Positions 1 to 8,510 of a stretch of DNA of 36,353 nucleotides are shown here, piece after piece; the first letter of the stretch is position 1; the number at the start of each line of letters is the position of its first letter. The stretch comes from TMED8 sp038125725 (GTDB lineage Bacteria > Pseudomonadota > Alphaproteobacteria > Rhodospirillales > Casp-alpha2). The notes under the pieces were generated by a model, which was not told the DNA's origin, made no database searches, and saw only the letters and a list, made by a program, of their open reading frames with translations. Both the position numbers and the translations under genes were made by a program. The stretch covers positions 1 to 36,353 of the forward strand of contig JAYPEK010000037.1 in assembly GCA_038125725.1 (NCBI GenBank), given 5' to 3'.

Positions 1-37
1 CACCCACGGTTGATGCGCATGGCCCGCCCTGCGAGCA

Positions 38-68
38 TAAACGCAAACGCCCGGCACTAGGCCGGGCG
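38..68 (-). terminator. Terminator-like hairpin after the short sucB
   Basis: On the minus strand the arms CGCCCGGC (61-68) and GCCGGGCG (48-55) enclose a 5-nt loop and are followed by TTTGCGTTTATG. It lies 18 bases beyond the sucB stop codon. The T tract is interrupted, so termination is likely but not certain. Its position argues that the short sucB reading frame really ends here and is not simply a misread longer gene. Confidence 0.6.
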
Positions 69-86
69 CTTGTGATCCCGAGAGAC

Positions 87-452
87 TCAGGACGGGGTGG
101 CTGGAGTTGCCGGGGTGGCAGCCGGAGCCGGTGCAGCGGCCGGTGCCGGGGCAGGGGCGGGCGCGGGTGCCGGTTCGGGTGCTGGGGCGGGCGCGGGGGC
201 CGCTTCGGCGCTGGCGGTTTCGTCGATGACGCCGAGCACGGCACCGACGGCGACGTCGGCACCGTCGGAAACGGCGATGGAAGCAAGCACGCCAGCGGCC
301 GGCGCGTTGACCTCGACGGAGACCTTGTCGGTTTCCAGTTCCACCAGCGGCTCGTCGAGCGCGACGGCATCGCCGGGCGCCTTGAACCATTTGGCCACGG
401 TGGCCTCGGTCACGGATTCGCCCAGCGTGGGGACGACGATATCAATAGCCAT
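87..452 (-). CDS. sucB: Lipoyl-domain-only SucB (E2 of 2-oxoglutarate dehydrogenase, truncated or stand-alone)
   Basis: The 121-residue product starts like a normal alphaproteobacterial dihydrolipoamide succinyltransferase. Residues 1-75 form a biotinyl/lipoyl domain, with the lipoylation lysine K43 in the motif ETDKVSVEVNAP. Residues 80-121 are an Ala-Pro linker. Family E2 proteins are about 400 residues and continue with a peripheral-subunit-binding domain and a catalytic CoA acyltransferase core; both are absent here. The frame ends at a TGA (87-89), 18 bases before a terminator-like hairpin, and the remaining sequence holds no E2 core in any frame. The start is supported by a GAGG ribosome site, and the gene lies 29 bp after sucA. 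Either the gene has lost its 3' part or it makes a free lipoyl carrier, with the core encoded elsewhere. The identity of the domain is firm; the biological state of the gene is not. Confidence 0.85.
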   Translation of the reverse strand: MAIDIVVPTLGESVTEATVAKWFKAPGDAVALDEPLVELETDKVSVEVNAPAAGVLASIAVSDGADVAVGAVLGVIDETASAEAAPAPAPAPEPAPAPAPAPAPAAAPAPAATPATPATPS

Positions 453-481
453 GGTCTACCTCGGTGTTCCTGCTGGATGGA

Positions 482-3400
482 TTACGATTTCGCACGCGCG
501 CGGCTGGCGGGTTTCTTTGCCGGCGCCTTCTTCGGCGCGGCTTTCGGGGCCGTCTTTGCCGCTGGGGCCTTCTTCGCCGGGGCTTTCGCCGCCGCCGGCT
601 TGCGGGCAGGCGCCTTCGCCGCCGGTTTCTTGGCCGGCGCGCGGGTGGAGACGGGCGCACGCTTGGTCGGCAGGGCCGGCAGCACCAGCGCTTCCTCGAC
701 CAGTGCGGCCTGTTCGGCCAGGTGCTTCTTCATCAAGCCGGTGGCGGGCGAAGCCGCTTCCTTGCGCCCGACGTAGCGTGCCAGGTGCTGCTCGTGGCCG
801 ATTTCCGTCAGCACCGCTTCCAGGCGGTCGCGGATGAAGGTCCAGGACCCCATGTTCTTCGGCTCTTCCTGGCACCAGACGATCTCGGCGCCCCGGAACC
901 GGTGCAGGTCGGAGGCCAGCACCTTGTGCGGGAACGGATAGAGCTGCTCGATGCGCATCAGGTAGACGTCGTCGATGCCGCGCTTCTGGCGTTCCTCGTA
1001 GAGGTCGAAATAGACCTTGCCGGTGCAGAGAACCACCCGACGGATCTCGTTGTCGGGCTTCAGGGACCGCTTCGGATCGTCGGTCAGGTCCTGGTCGTCC
1101 CACAGTACCCGGTGGAAGGTCGAGTTTTCGTCGAACTTCTCGATGTTGGAGACGCAGAGCTTGTGCCTGAGCAGCGACTTCGGCGTCATGATGATCAAGG
1201 GCTTGCGGAAATCGCGGTGCAACTGGCGGCGCAGCACGTGGAAGTAGTTGCTGGGCGTCGTGCAGTTGCAGACCTGCATGTTGTCGTCGGCGCAGAGCTG
1301 CAGGTAGCGTTCCAGGCGCGCGGACGAGTGTTCCGGCCCCTGGCCTTCGTAACCGTGCGGCAACAGCATCACCAGCCCCGACATGCGCAGCCACTTGAGC
1401 TCGCCCGACGAGATGAACTGGTCGATGATCACCTGGGCGCCGTTGGCGAAATCGCCGAACTGCGCTTCCCAAAGCACCAGCATGTTCGGTTCGGCCAGCG
1501 AGTAGCCGTATTCGAACCCGAGCACGCCGGCTTCGGAAAGCGGGCTGTCGATGACCTCGTACGGAGCCTGGCCGAAGCGCAGGTTGTTCAAGGGCACGTA
1601 GGCGTCCTCGGTCTCCTGGTCGCGCAGCACGGAATGGCGCTGCGAGAAGGTGCCGCGGCCGGAATCCTGGCCCGACAGCCTGACCGCATGGCCTTCCAGC
1701 AACAGCGAGCCGAAGGCCAGTGCCTCGGCCGTCGCCCAGTCGATGCCGGTGCCGGTCTTGAACATCTCGCGCTTCTGTTCCAACTGGCGCAGGATGCGCT
1801 TGTGGGCGTTGAAGTTGTCGGGCACGCGGGTCAGGCCCTCGCCGATTTCCATCAGCCTTTCCATGGGCAGGCCGGTGTGGCCGCGCCGGGCGTCGCCGGA
1901 CGCCACCGACAGGCCCGACCAGACGCCGTCGAACCAGTCCGCCTTGTTGGCCTTGTAGTTGGAAGACGCCTCGAAGGCCTCGTCCAACTGGCTCTGGAAG
2001 TCGGCGATCTGCTGGTCGACCTCTTCCTGGGTGATGATGTTCTCGTTGATCAGCTTCTGGCCGTAGATGCGCAGCGTCGTCGGGTGGGCCGAGATCTTCT
2101 TATACATCAAGGGCTGCGTGAACATCGGCTCGTCGCCCTCGTTGTGGCCGTGCCGGCGGTAGCAGATGATGTCGATGACCACGTCCTTCTTGAACCGCTG
2201 GCGGTATTCGATGGCCATGCGCGCGCAGTGGGTCACCGCTTCCACGTCGTCGCCGTTGACGTGGAAGATCGGCGCGTCGACGACCTTGGCGACGTCGGAG
2301 CAATAATGCGACGTGCGCGAGAACCGGGGCGCCGTGGTGAAGCCGATCTGGTTGTTGATGATGATATGCACCGTACCGCCGGTCTTGTAGCCGATCAGGT
2401 TGGAGAGATCGAAGGCTTCCGGGACCAGGCCCTGGCCGGAGAAGGCGGCGTCGCCGTGCAGCAGGAGCGCCATCACCTTCTCGCGCTCGGTGTCGTTCTT
2501 CTGCTTCTGTTTGGCGCGCACCTTGCCCAGGCACACGGTGTTGACGCATTCCAGATGCGACGGGTTGGCGGTCAGGCTGAGGTGTACGGTCTTGCCGTCG
2601 AACACCCGGTCCGACGACGAGCCCAGGTGATACTTCACGTCGCCGGAACCGCCGACGTCGTCGGGGTTGGACGAACCGCCCTGGAACTCATGGAAGATCG
2701 CCTGGAACGGTTTGCCCATGACGTTGGCGAGCACGTTCAAGCGTCCGCGGTGCGCCATGCCGAGAACGATTTCCTCGACGCCGAGCTGGCTGCCGCGCTT
2801 GAAGATCTGCTCCATGGCCGGGACCAGGCTTTCGCCACCGTCGAGGCCGAAGCGCTTGGTGCCGGTGAACTTCTTGTCCAAGTACTTCTCGAAACCCTCG
2901 GTCTCGATCAGCCGGTTGAGGATGGCGCGCTTGCCCATCAGGGTGAATTCCGGCTGGTTGTGGATGCGCTCAATGCGCTCCTGGATCCAGGCCTTCTCGT
3001 CCGGGTCCTGGATGTGCAGGAACTCGACGCCGATGGAGCCGCAATAGGTCTCCTTGAGGATCGTCATGATCTCGCGCACGGAGGCCGATTCCAGGCCGAG
3101 CACGTAGTTGATGAAGATCTGCCGGTCCATGTCCTTTTCCTTGAACCCGTAGGTGGCCGGGTCCAATTCGGAATGGTCGGTGGGGGGCGAGATCTTCAGC
3201 GGGTCCAGGTTGGCCAGCAGGTGGCCGCGGACCCGGTAGGCGCGGATCAGCATCAGGGCGCGCAGGCTGTCGAGGGTCGCTTCGCGCACCTTGCGCGCCG
3301 ACATGCGGTCGACGCTGGCTTCCTGTTCGCGCGAGCGCACCGTCTGCTCGCGGCTCATCTGTTCGGACAGCGGCTCCAGTTCGCCGCGCCCGACGACGCC

Positions 3401-3592
3401 GGAATCGCTCGGCGCCCAGGTGGCGCCGCGGCGCTCATGGGTCAGTGCCGTGCGGTCGTCGTGGAGATCGGCGAAGAACTCCTGCCACTGGTAATCGACG
3501 GAATGGGGATCGTCGAGAAAGCGCTCATACATCTCGGCGATGTAGACCTGGTTCCCGGAAAACAGGAACGCATTGGGATCGAGTTCGACCAT
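482..3592 (-). CDS. sucA: 2-oxoglutarate dehydrogenase E1 component
   Basis: Thiamine-diphosphate enzyme that decarboxylates 2-oxoglutarate and transfers the succinyl group to the lipoyl arm of E2. The N-terminal segment SGNQVYIAEMYERFL (12-26) is typical of E1o. GMAHRGRLNVL lies at 278-288, the TPP/Mg motif runs from GDAAFSGQG (380-388) to NNQ (413-415), and GHNEGDEP is at 482-489. The transketolase-type C-terminal half contains GRGTFSQRHSVL and the segment EEPKNMGSW. The catalytic part ends near residue 977. A 59-residue tail (978-1036) rich in Lys, Ala and Pro follows, making the 1036-residue product longer than the roughly 930-990 usual for the family. sucD lies 79 bp upstream and the short sucB 29 bp downstream, so one operon is likely. 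Confidence in the enzyme is very high; the role of the tail is unknown. Confidence 0.97.
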   Translation of the reverse strand: MVELDPNAFLFSGNQVYIAEMYERFLDDPHSVDYQWQEFFADLHDDRTALTHERRGATWAPSDSGVVGRGELEPLSEQMSREQTVRSREQEASVDRMSARKVREATLDSLRALMLIRAYRVRGHLLANLDPLKISPPTDHSELDPATYGFKEKDMDRQIFINYVLGLESASVREIMTILKETYCGSIGVEFLHIQDPDEKAWIQERIERIHNQPEFTLMGKRAILNRLIETEGFEKYLDKKFTGTKRFGLDGGESLVPAMEQIFKRGSQLGVEEIVLGMAHRGRLNVLANVMGKPFQAIFHEFQGGSSNPDDVGGSGDVKYHLGSSSDRVFDGKTVHLSLTANPSHLECVNTVCLGKVRAKQKQKNDTEREKVMALLLHGDAAFSGQGLVPEAFDLSNLIGYKTGGTVHIIINNQIGFTTAPRFSRTSHYCSDVAKVVDAPIFHVNGDDVEAVTHCARMAIEYRQRFKKDVVIDIICYRRHGHNEGDEPMFTQPLMYKKISAHPTTLRIYGQKLINENIITQEEVDQQIADFQSQLDEAFEASSNYKANKADWFDGVWSGLSVASGDARRGHTGLPMERLMEIGEGLTRVPDNFNAHKRILRQLEQKREMFKTGTGIDWATAEALAFGSLLLEGHAVRLSGQDSGRGTFSQRHSVLRDQETEDAYVPLNNLRFGQAPYEVIDSPLSEAGVLGFEYGYSLAEPNMLVLWEAQFGDFANGAQVIIDQFISSGELKWLRMSGLVMLLPHGYEGQGPEHSSARLERYLQLCADDNMQVCNCTTPSNYFHVLRRQLHRDFRKPLIIMTPKSLLRHKLCVSNIEKFDENSTFHRVLWDDQDLTDDPKRSLKPDNEIRRVVLCTGKVYFDLYEERQKRGIDDVYLMRIEQLYPFPHKVLASDLHRFRGAEIVWCQEEPKNMGSWTFIRDRLEAVLTEIGHEQHLARYVGRKEAASPATGLMKKHLAEQAALVEEALVLPALPTKRAPVSTRAPAKKPAAKAPARKPAAAKAPAKKAPAAKTAPKAAPKKAPAKKPASRARAKS
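485..661 (-). repeat. Segment coding the basic Lys/Ala/Pro tail of SucA
   Basis: These bases encode the last 59 residues of SucA, built from variants of APAKK, APARK and APAAK, with no acidic residue in the tail. The composition resembles histone H1-like bacterial proteins and is unlike the catalytic domain. A closely similar tail is encoded at 5780-5944 at the end of mdh, in the same orientation. Confidence 0.8.
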
Positions 3593-3671
3593 GACATCTC
3601 AACGCACCGTTGGGCGCGCTCTCCCTACACTATCGAAACCGTTAGATCATCCGTTCAACTCAACCTTCGCC

Positions 3672-4546
3672 TCAGCCGCCAAGCGCCTTGACCATGGTGC
3701 TGCCGAGACCGGCGGGGCTGTCGGAAACATGAATACCGGCCGACTTCATGGCCTCGATCTTGTCTCCGGCGCCGCCCTTGCCGCCGGCGATGATGGCACC
3801 CGCATGGCCCATGCGCCGGCCCGGAGGCGCGGTGACGCCGGCGATGAAGCCGACCACCGGCTTCTTGGTGCCGGAATCCTTGATCAACTGGGCGCCGTCC
3901 TCTTCGGCGGAGCCGCCGATCTCGCCGATCATGATGATCTGCTGGGTCTCGTCGTCGGCGAGGAACATTTCCAGGCAATCGACGAAGTTGGTGCCGTTGA
4001 CCGGGTCGCCGCCGATGCCGATGCAGGTCGTCTGGCCGAGGCCGGCCGCCGTGGTCTGTCCGACGGCCTCGTAGGTCAGCGTGCCGGAACGCGACACGAT
4101 GCCGACGGAGCCGCGGCGGTGAATGTGGCCCGGCATGATGCCGATCTTGCACTCGTCGGGGGTGATCACGCCCGGGCAGTTGGGGCCGATCAGGCGCGTC
4201 GAGGAACCGGCCAGCGCGCGCTTCACGGTGACCATGTCCATCACCGGGATGCCCTCGGTGATGCAGACCACCAGCGGAATCTCGGCGGCAATGGCCTCCA
4301 GGATGGCCTCGCCGGCGAACGGCGGCGGCACGTAGATCACGGACGCGTTGGCGCCAGTCTTGTTGACCGCGTCGGCGACGGTGTCGAACACCGGCAGCCC
4401 CAGGTGCTCGGAGCCGCCCTTGCCGGGCGTCACGCCGCCGACCATCTGGGTGCCGTAGGCAATCGCCTGTTCGGAATGGAACGTGCCCTGGGCGCCGGTA
4501 AAGCCCTGGCAGATGACTTTGGTGTTCTTATCGACCAGGACGGACA

Positions 4547-4547
<1 letters not shown>
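3672..4547 (-). CDS. sucD: Succinyl-CoA synthetase (ADP-forming) alpha subunit
   Basis: Alpha subunit of succinyl-CoA synthetase, which couples succinyl-CoA cleavage to ATP or GTP formation in the TCA cycle. The 291-residue length is normal. The N-terminal CoA-binding domain contains QGFTGAQGTFHSEQA (14-28). The phosphohistidine is H248 in the motif MGHAGAIIAGGKGGAGDK. GPNCPG (121-126) is also characteristic. The start codon overlaps the sucC stop by one base (TGATG at 4549-4545), which implies translational coupling and equal production of the two subunits. The product contains no unusual insertion or tail, unlike SucA and Mdh on either side of the sucCD pair. Confidence 0.97.
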
Positions 4548-5743
<1,196 letters not shown>

Positions 5744-5776
5744 CGTGACCTCACCGTTTTTGGGGCCGGGCCCGGA

Positions 5777-6898
5777 TCAGGCTTTCGCCGCCGGGGCCTT
5801 CTTGGCGGCGGGCTTGCGCGCCGGCGCCTTTTTCGCGGGTGCCTTGCTCGCCGGCGCTTTCTTGGCGGGCGCCTTTTTGGCCGGAGCCCGTTTCGCCGGG
5901 GCCTTCTTGGCGACGGGGGCGGCCGGGGCGGCGGCCTTCGCCGCGTCGGCCTTGATCTTCTTCACCACGGCTGCCAGACCCTGAACGGCGGCTACCGACT
6001 TCTTGAACATGGCGCGTTCCTTGGCATCGAGCTTGATCTCGACGATGCGCTCGACACCCTTGGCGCCGATCACCACCGGAACCCCCACATAGAGGCCCTT
6101 AACGCCGTATTCGCCCTTCAGATAGGCGGCGCAGGGCAGCACGCGTTTCTTGTCCTTCAGGTAACTCTCGGCCATGGCGATGGCGCTGGACGCCGGCGCG
6201 TAGAAGGCGGAACCGGTCTTCAGCAGCGCGACAATCTCGCCGCCGCCCATGCGGGTGCGCTGGACGATCTCCTCGATGCGCTTCTCGGTGGTCCATTTCA
6301 TCTTCACCAGGTCCGGCAGCGGAATGCCGGCGACGGTGGAGTAGCGCACGCTCGGTACCATGGTGTCGCCGTGGCCGCCAAGCACGAAGGCGGTGACGTC
6401 CTCGACCGAGACGTTGAACTCCTCGGCCAGGAAATACTGGAAGCGGGCGCTGTCGAGCACGCCGGCCATGCCCACCACCTTGTTGTACGGCAGCCCGCAG
6501 GCGTCGCGCAGCACCTGGACCATGGCGTCCAGCGGGTTGGTGATGCAGATGACGAAGGCGTTCGGCGCGTACTTCTTGATGCCGGCGCCGACCTGTTCCA
6601 TGACCTTGGTGTTGATGCCGATCAGATCGTCGCGGCTCATGCCGGGCTTACGGGCAATGCCTGCGGTGACGATGATCACGTCGGCGCCGCGGATGCCGGC
6701 GTAGCTCTTGGTGCCGGAGAGTTTGGCGTCGAAACCCTCGACCGGGCTCGATTCGGCGATATCCAGCGCCTTGCCGGCGGGGACGCCGTCGATGATGTCG
6801 AAAAGCACGATATCGCCGAGTTCCTTGAGGCCGGCCAGATGGGCCAAGGTGCCGCCGATGTTGCCGGCGCCGATCAGCGCAATTTTGTTGCGTGCCAT
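5777..6898 (-). CDS. mdh: Malate dehydrogenase with a basic C-terminal tail
   Basis: NAD-dependent malate dehydrogenase of the LDH-like bacterial type, converting malate to oxaloacetate in the TCA cycle. The Rossmann loop GAGNIGG is at 10-16, substrate arginines are in ARKPGMSR (82-89), the LDSAR motif is at 148-152 and the catalytic histidine is H176 in LGGHGDTM. The enzyme fold ends near residue 318, close to the usual family length of about 320. A further 55 residues (319-373) form a tail of APAKK-like repeats with no acidic residue. The tail strongly resembles the one on SucA encoded 5 kb downstream. GGGAG near the ATG is a fitting ribosome site. This is the first gene of the mdh-sucC-sucD-sucA-sucB cluster. 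Enzyme assignment is firm; the tail is unusual. Confidence 0.96.
   Translation of the reverse strand: MARNKIALIGAGNIGGTLAHLAGLKELGDIVLFDIIDGVPAGKALDIAESSPVEGFDAKLSGTKSYAGIRGADVIIVTAGIARKPGMSRDDLIGINTKVMEQVGAGIKKYAPNAFVICITNPLDAMVQVLRDACGLPYNKVVGMAGVLDSARFQYFLAEEFNVSVEDVTAFVLGGHGDTMVPSVRYSTVAGIPLPDLVKMKWTTEKRIEEIVQRTRMGGGEIVALLKTGSAFYAPASSAIAMAESYLKDKKRVLPCAAYLKGEYGVKGLYVGVPVVIGAKGVERIVEIKLDAKERAMFKKSVAAVQGLAAVVKKIKADAAKAAAPAAPVAKKAPAKRAPAKKAPAKKAPASKAPAKKAPARKPAAKKAPAAKA
5780..5944 (-). repeat. Segment coding the basic Lys/Ala/Pro tail of Mdh
   Basis: These bases encode residues 319-373 of Mdh, a run of APAKK/APARK-type units. The DNA is a degenerate tandem repeat of 12-15 base units and resembles the 485-661 segment of sucA. 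The two segments lie in direct orientation about 5.1 kb apart. Confidence 0.75.
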
Positions 6899-7065
6899 GA
6901 AATGATAACTCCCTGCTACCGAATTGATTCCCTGCCAGGCGTCCAGCCGGTTGGCGAACGCCGATTCACCCCTGTGGTAAAGGTTTTGTCCGGCGAGGGC
7001 AAGGAATTCACTGGATTTTCAGGCCTTTCCGGACCGGTCGGTCTGTAATGGATTTGGCACCGGTC
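6899..7065 (-). promoter_or_regulatory. Gap upstream of mdh; probable TCA-operon promoter region
   Basis: This 167-bp gap lies between the MOT1-like gene and mdh, both on the minus strand. It should hold the promoter of the mdh-suc cluster. TTGCCC followed after 17 bp by TACCAC is a weak sigma-70-like candidate near its middle. A short GC-rich inverted repeat (GACC/GGTC) near 7035-7045 might end the upstream transcript. No element here is strong enough to be called with certainty. Confidence 0.3.
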
Positions 7066-8202
7066 TCAGGCGGCCGGGCGCGTCCCCGAGCGTCGCCCCA
7101 GGAACGTGCGCGCTACTTCCGCCACGAGGCCGATGGCGAGCCCGGCGGCCATGTTGGTGGCGACGCAGGCGACGATGGTAATCAGAACCACCGCTTGGCA
7201 TCCCGGCCCGATCGCGAGGAAGCGCTTATTGAGCAGCATCTCGCCGCCGGCGAAGACCAAAAGCGCGCCGACGGCACCGATCGAGACAACGCCCAGGATC
7301 TCCCGCGCGCCGCTGCCGAACATGATCCCCAGGACCAGGCAACTGATGCCGAAAATCAGTGGCGCCAGCCAGGTGCGGGCGCCGAACCCATATTGCGCCA
7401 CCAGCCCGCCGGCGCCGTGGCACATGGGGATGGCGCCGAAGGGCGCGGTCAGGATATTGAACACGCCGGTGCCGGCGGCGAGGCGGGGCGCGCTGGCGAG
7501 ATGCTTGCGGTCCGGGAAGTAGTCGCCGGCCAGGGTCGCCGTGACCAGCACCGCATTCGACAGCGTCATCGCCATCTGCGGCAGCACGGCGACGATGGCG
7601 GCGCGCTCGAAATCGGCCTATTCGGGCCAGACCGGCGCCGGCCAATGTAGCCCGACCGGCGACAGATGGATGGGCGAAGGCGAAAGCGTCAGGGCAACCG
7701 CGGCGGCGGCAGCGACGACCAAGATGGCGGCGAAGCTCCAGAACCGGGTGAAATAGAGAACCGCCAGCGCCGCCAATGCGGCTGCACCGAACCAAGGTTT
7801 CTCGGCCACATGGCCGATACCGATAATGACGAGGTGCGCACCGACCGCCATCTGCACGCCCAGGATCACGCTTGCCGGCACCACCCGCGCCAGCCACGAG
7901 ATGGCGCCGGTGAAGGCGAGCACGATCAGCACCGTGCCGATGATCAGCCCGGTCGCGGCGGTCTCCGCCGGGGTCAGCGCGCCGACGATGATCAGCGCGG
8001 CGACCGCCTTCATCGGCTGCACCGGGATCGGCAGCCGGTAGAGCGCCGCCGTCAGGACCGCAACGATCCCGAAACCGATGAGGATACCGACGGCGTCGTA
8101 ACCGGGCACGGCGAGGATGCCGATCACCAGCGGCAGGAAGGTGCCCAAGTCGGCGAAGGCGCCGGAGACGTCGCCGAGGCGGTTGGACCGATGGAGGCTC
8201 AA
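7066..8202 (-). pseudogene. MOT1/SulP-like molybdate/sulfate permease broken by an in-frame TAG
   Basis: Two membrane-protein fragments are read in one and the same frame, split by a TAG codon at 7618-7620. The first half contains GAFADLGTFLPLVIGI and LYRLPIPVQPMKAVAA, typical of the MFS_MOT1 family of molybdate/sulfate permeases. After the TAG the frame continues ADFERAAIVAVLPQMAMTLSNAV and then the second conserved half with GAIPMCHGAGGL. Joined, the product is about 378 residues with many hydrophobic segments, a normal length for the family. The likeliest start is the TTG at 8202, which overlaps the TGA of the mop gene. The context next to a TOBE protein and a ModE-like site suggests molybdate as substrate. 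A TGG-to-TAG change (Trp) or a sequencing error would explain the break. The downstream half has a GTG that could restart translation, but half a permease is unlikely to work. Confidence 0.8.
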
Positions 8203-8408
8203 TCCACCGCCAGCATCACGTTGGAGGCCTTGATCACGGCGGTGACGTCGCCGCCGACCTGGAGCCCCAGGTTCTTCACCGAGTCCATGGTGATCGACGA
8301 AACCACGCTGTTGCCGCCGCCGATATCGACGGTGACGACGGCGGTCACGACGCCTTCCTTGATGTCGACGATCTTGCCCGAGAGGGCGTTGCGCGCACTG
8401 ATTTTCAT
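8199..8408 (-). CDS. mop: Mop-type molybdate-binding TOBE-domain protein
   Basis: A 69-residue single TOBE (MOP) domain, the size of known molbindins that bind molybdate or tungstate as oligomers in the cytoplasm. The sequence MKISARNALSGKIVDIKEG with later TMDSVKNLGLQVGGDVTAVIKASNVML is characteristic. The start at 8408 is chosen because AAGGAG lies 8 bases upstream and MKISARN is the usual family start; an upstream in-frame ATG at 8525 would add a non-conserved extension and run through the regulatory palindrome. The stop overlaps the TTG start of the MOT1-like gene, so both share a transcript. It diverges from the transporter operon on the plus strand. Role in molybdate storage or buffering is inferred from the family. 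Confidence 0.88.
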   Translation of the reverse strand: MKISARNALSGKIVDIKEGVVTAVVTVDIGGGNSVVSSITMDSVKNLGLQVGGDVTAVIKASNVMLAVD

Positions 8409-8441
8409 CGTCAGGCTCCTTTTCCAAATCGAGCGGAGATA

Positions 8442-8465
8442 CGCTATGCTTTCCCTAGCATAACG
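8442..8465. promoter_or_regulatory. ModE-like palindromic operator between divergent Mo genes
   Basis: Two 8-base half sites, CGCTATGC (8442-8449) and GCATAACG (8458-8465), form an inverted repeat with one mismatch around an 8-base centre. Layout and outer bases match the known ModE operator pattern, CGTTAT...ATAACG with the same 24-base total span. The site lies 33 bases upstream of mop and 45 bases upstream of the binding-protein gene, so a molybdate-sensing repressor could control both directions. No modE gene is in the window. Confidence 0.65.
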
Positions 8466-8510
8466 CCCCGGCCGGCGCCAGTCCGGCGGGCCGGTCCGGA
8501 GAAACGCAGC

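Noticed and set aside
1..20. Possible start of a further minus-strand gene (ATG at 20-18, MRINRG)
   Set aside because: Only six codons lie in the window; this is too little to call a gene.
464..3691. Very long plus-strand open frame opposite sucA (1075 codons)
   Set aside because: It is the antisense shadow of sucA in GC-rich DNA, rich in His, Arg, Val and Asp, with no recognisable domain; the minus-strand SucA is certain.
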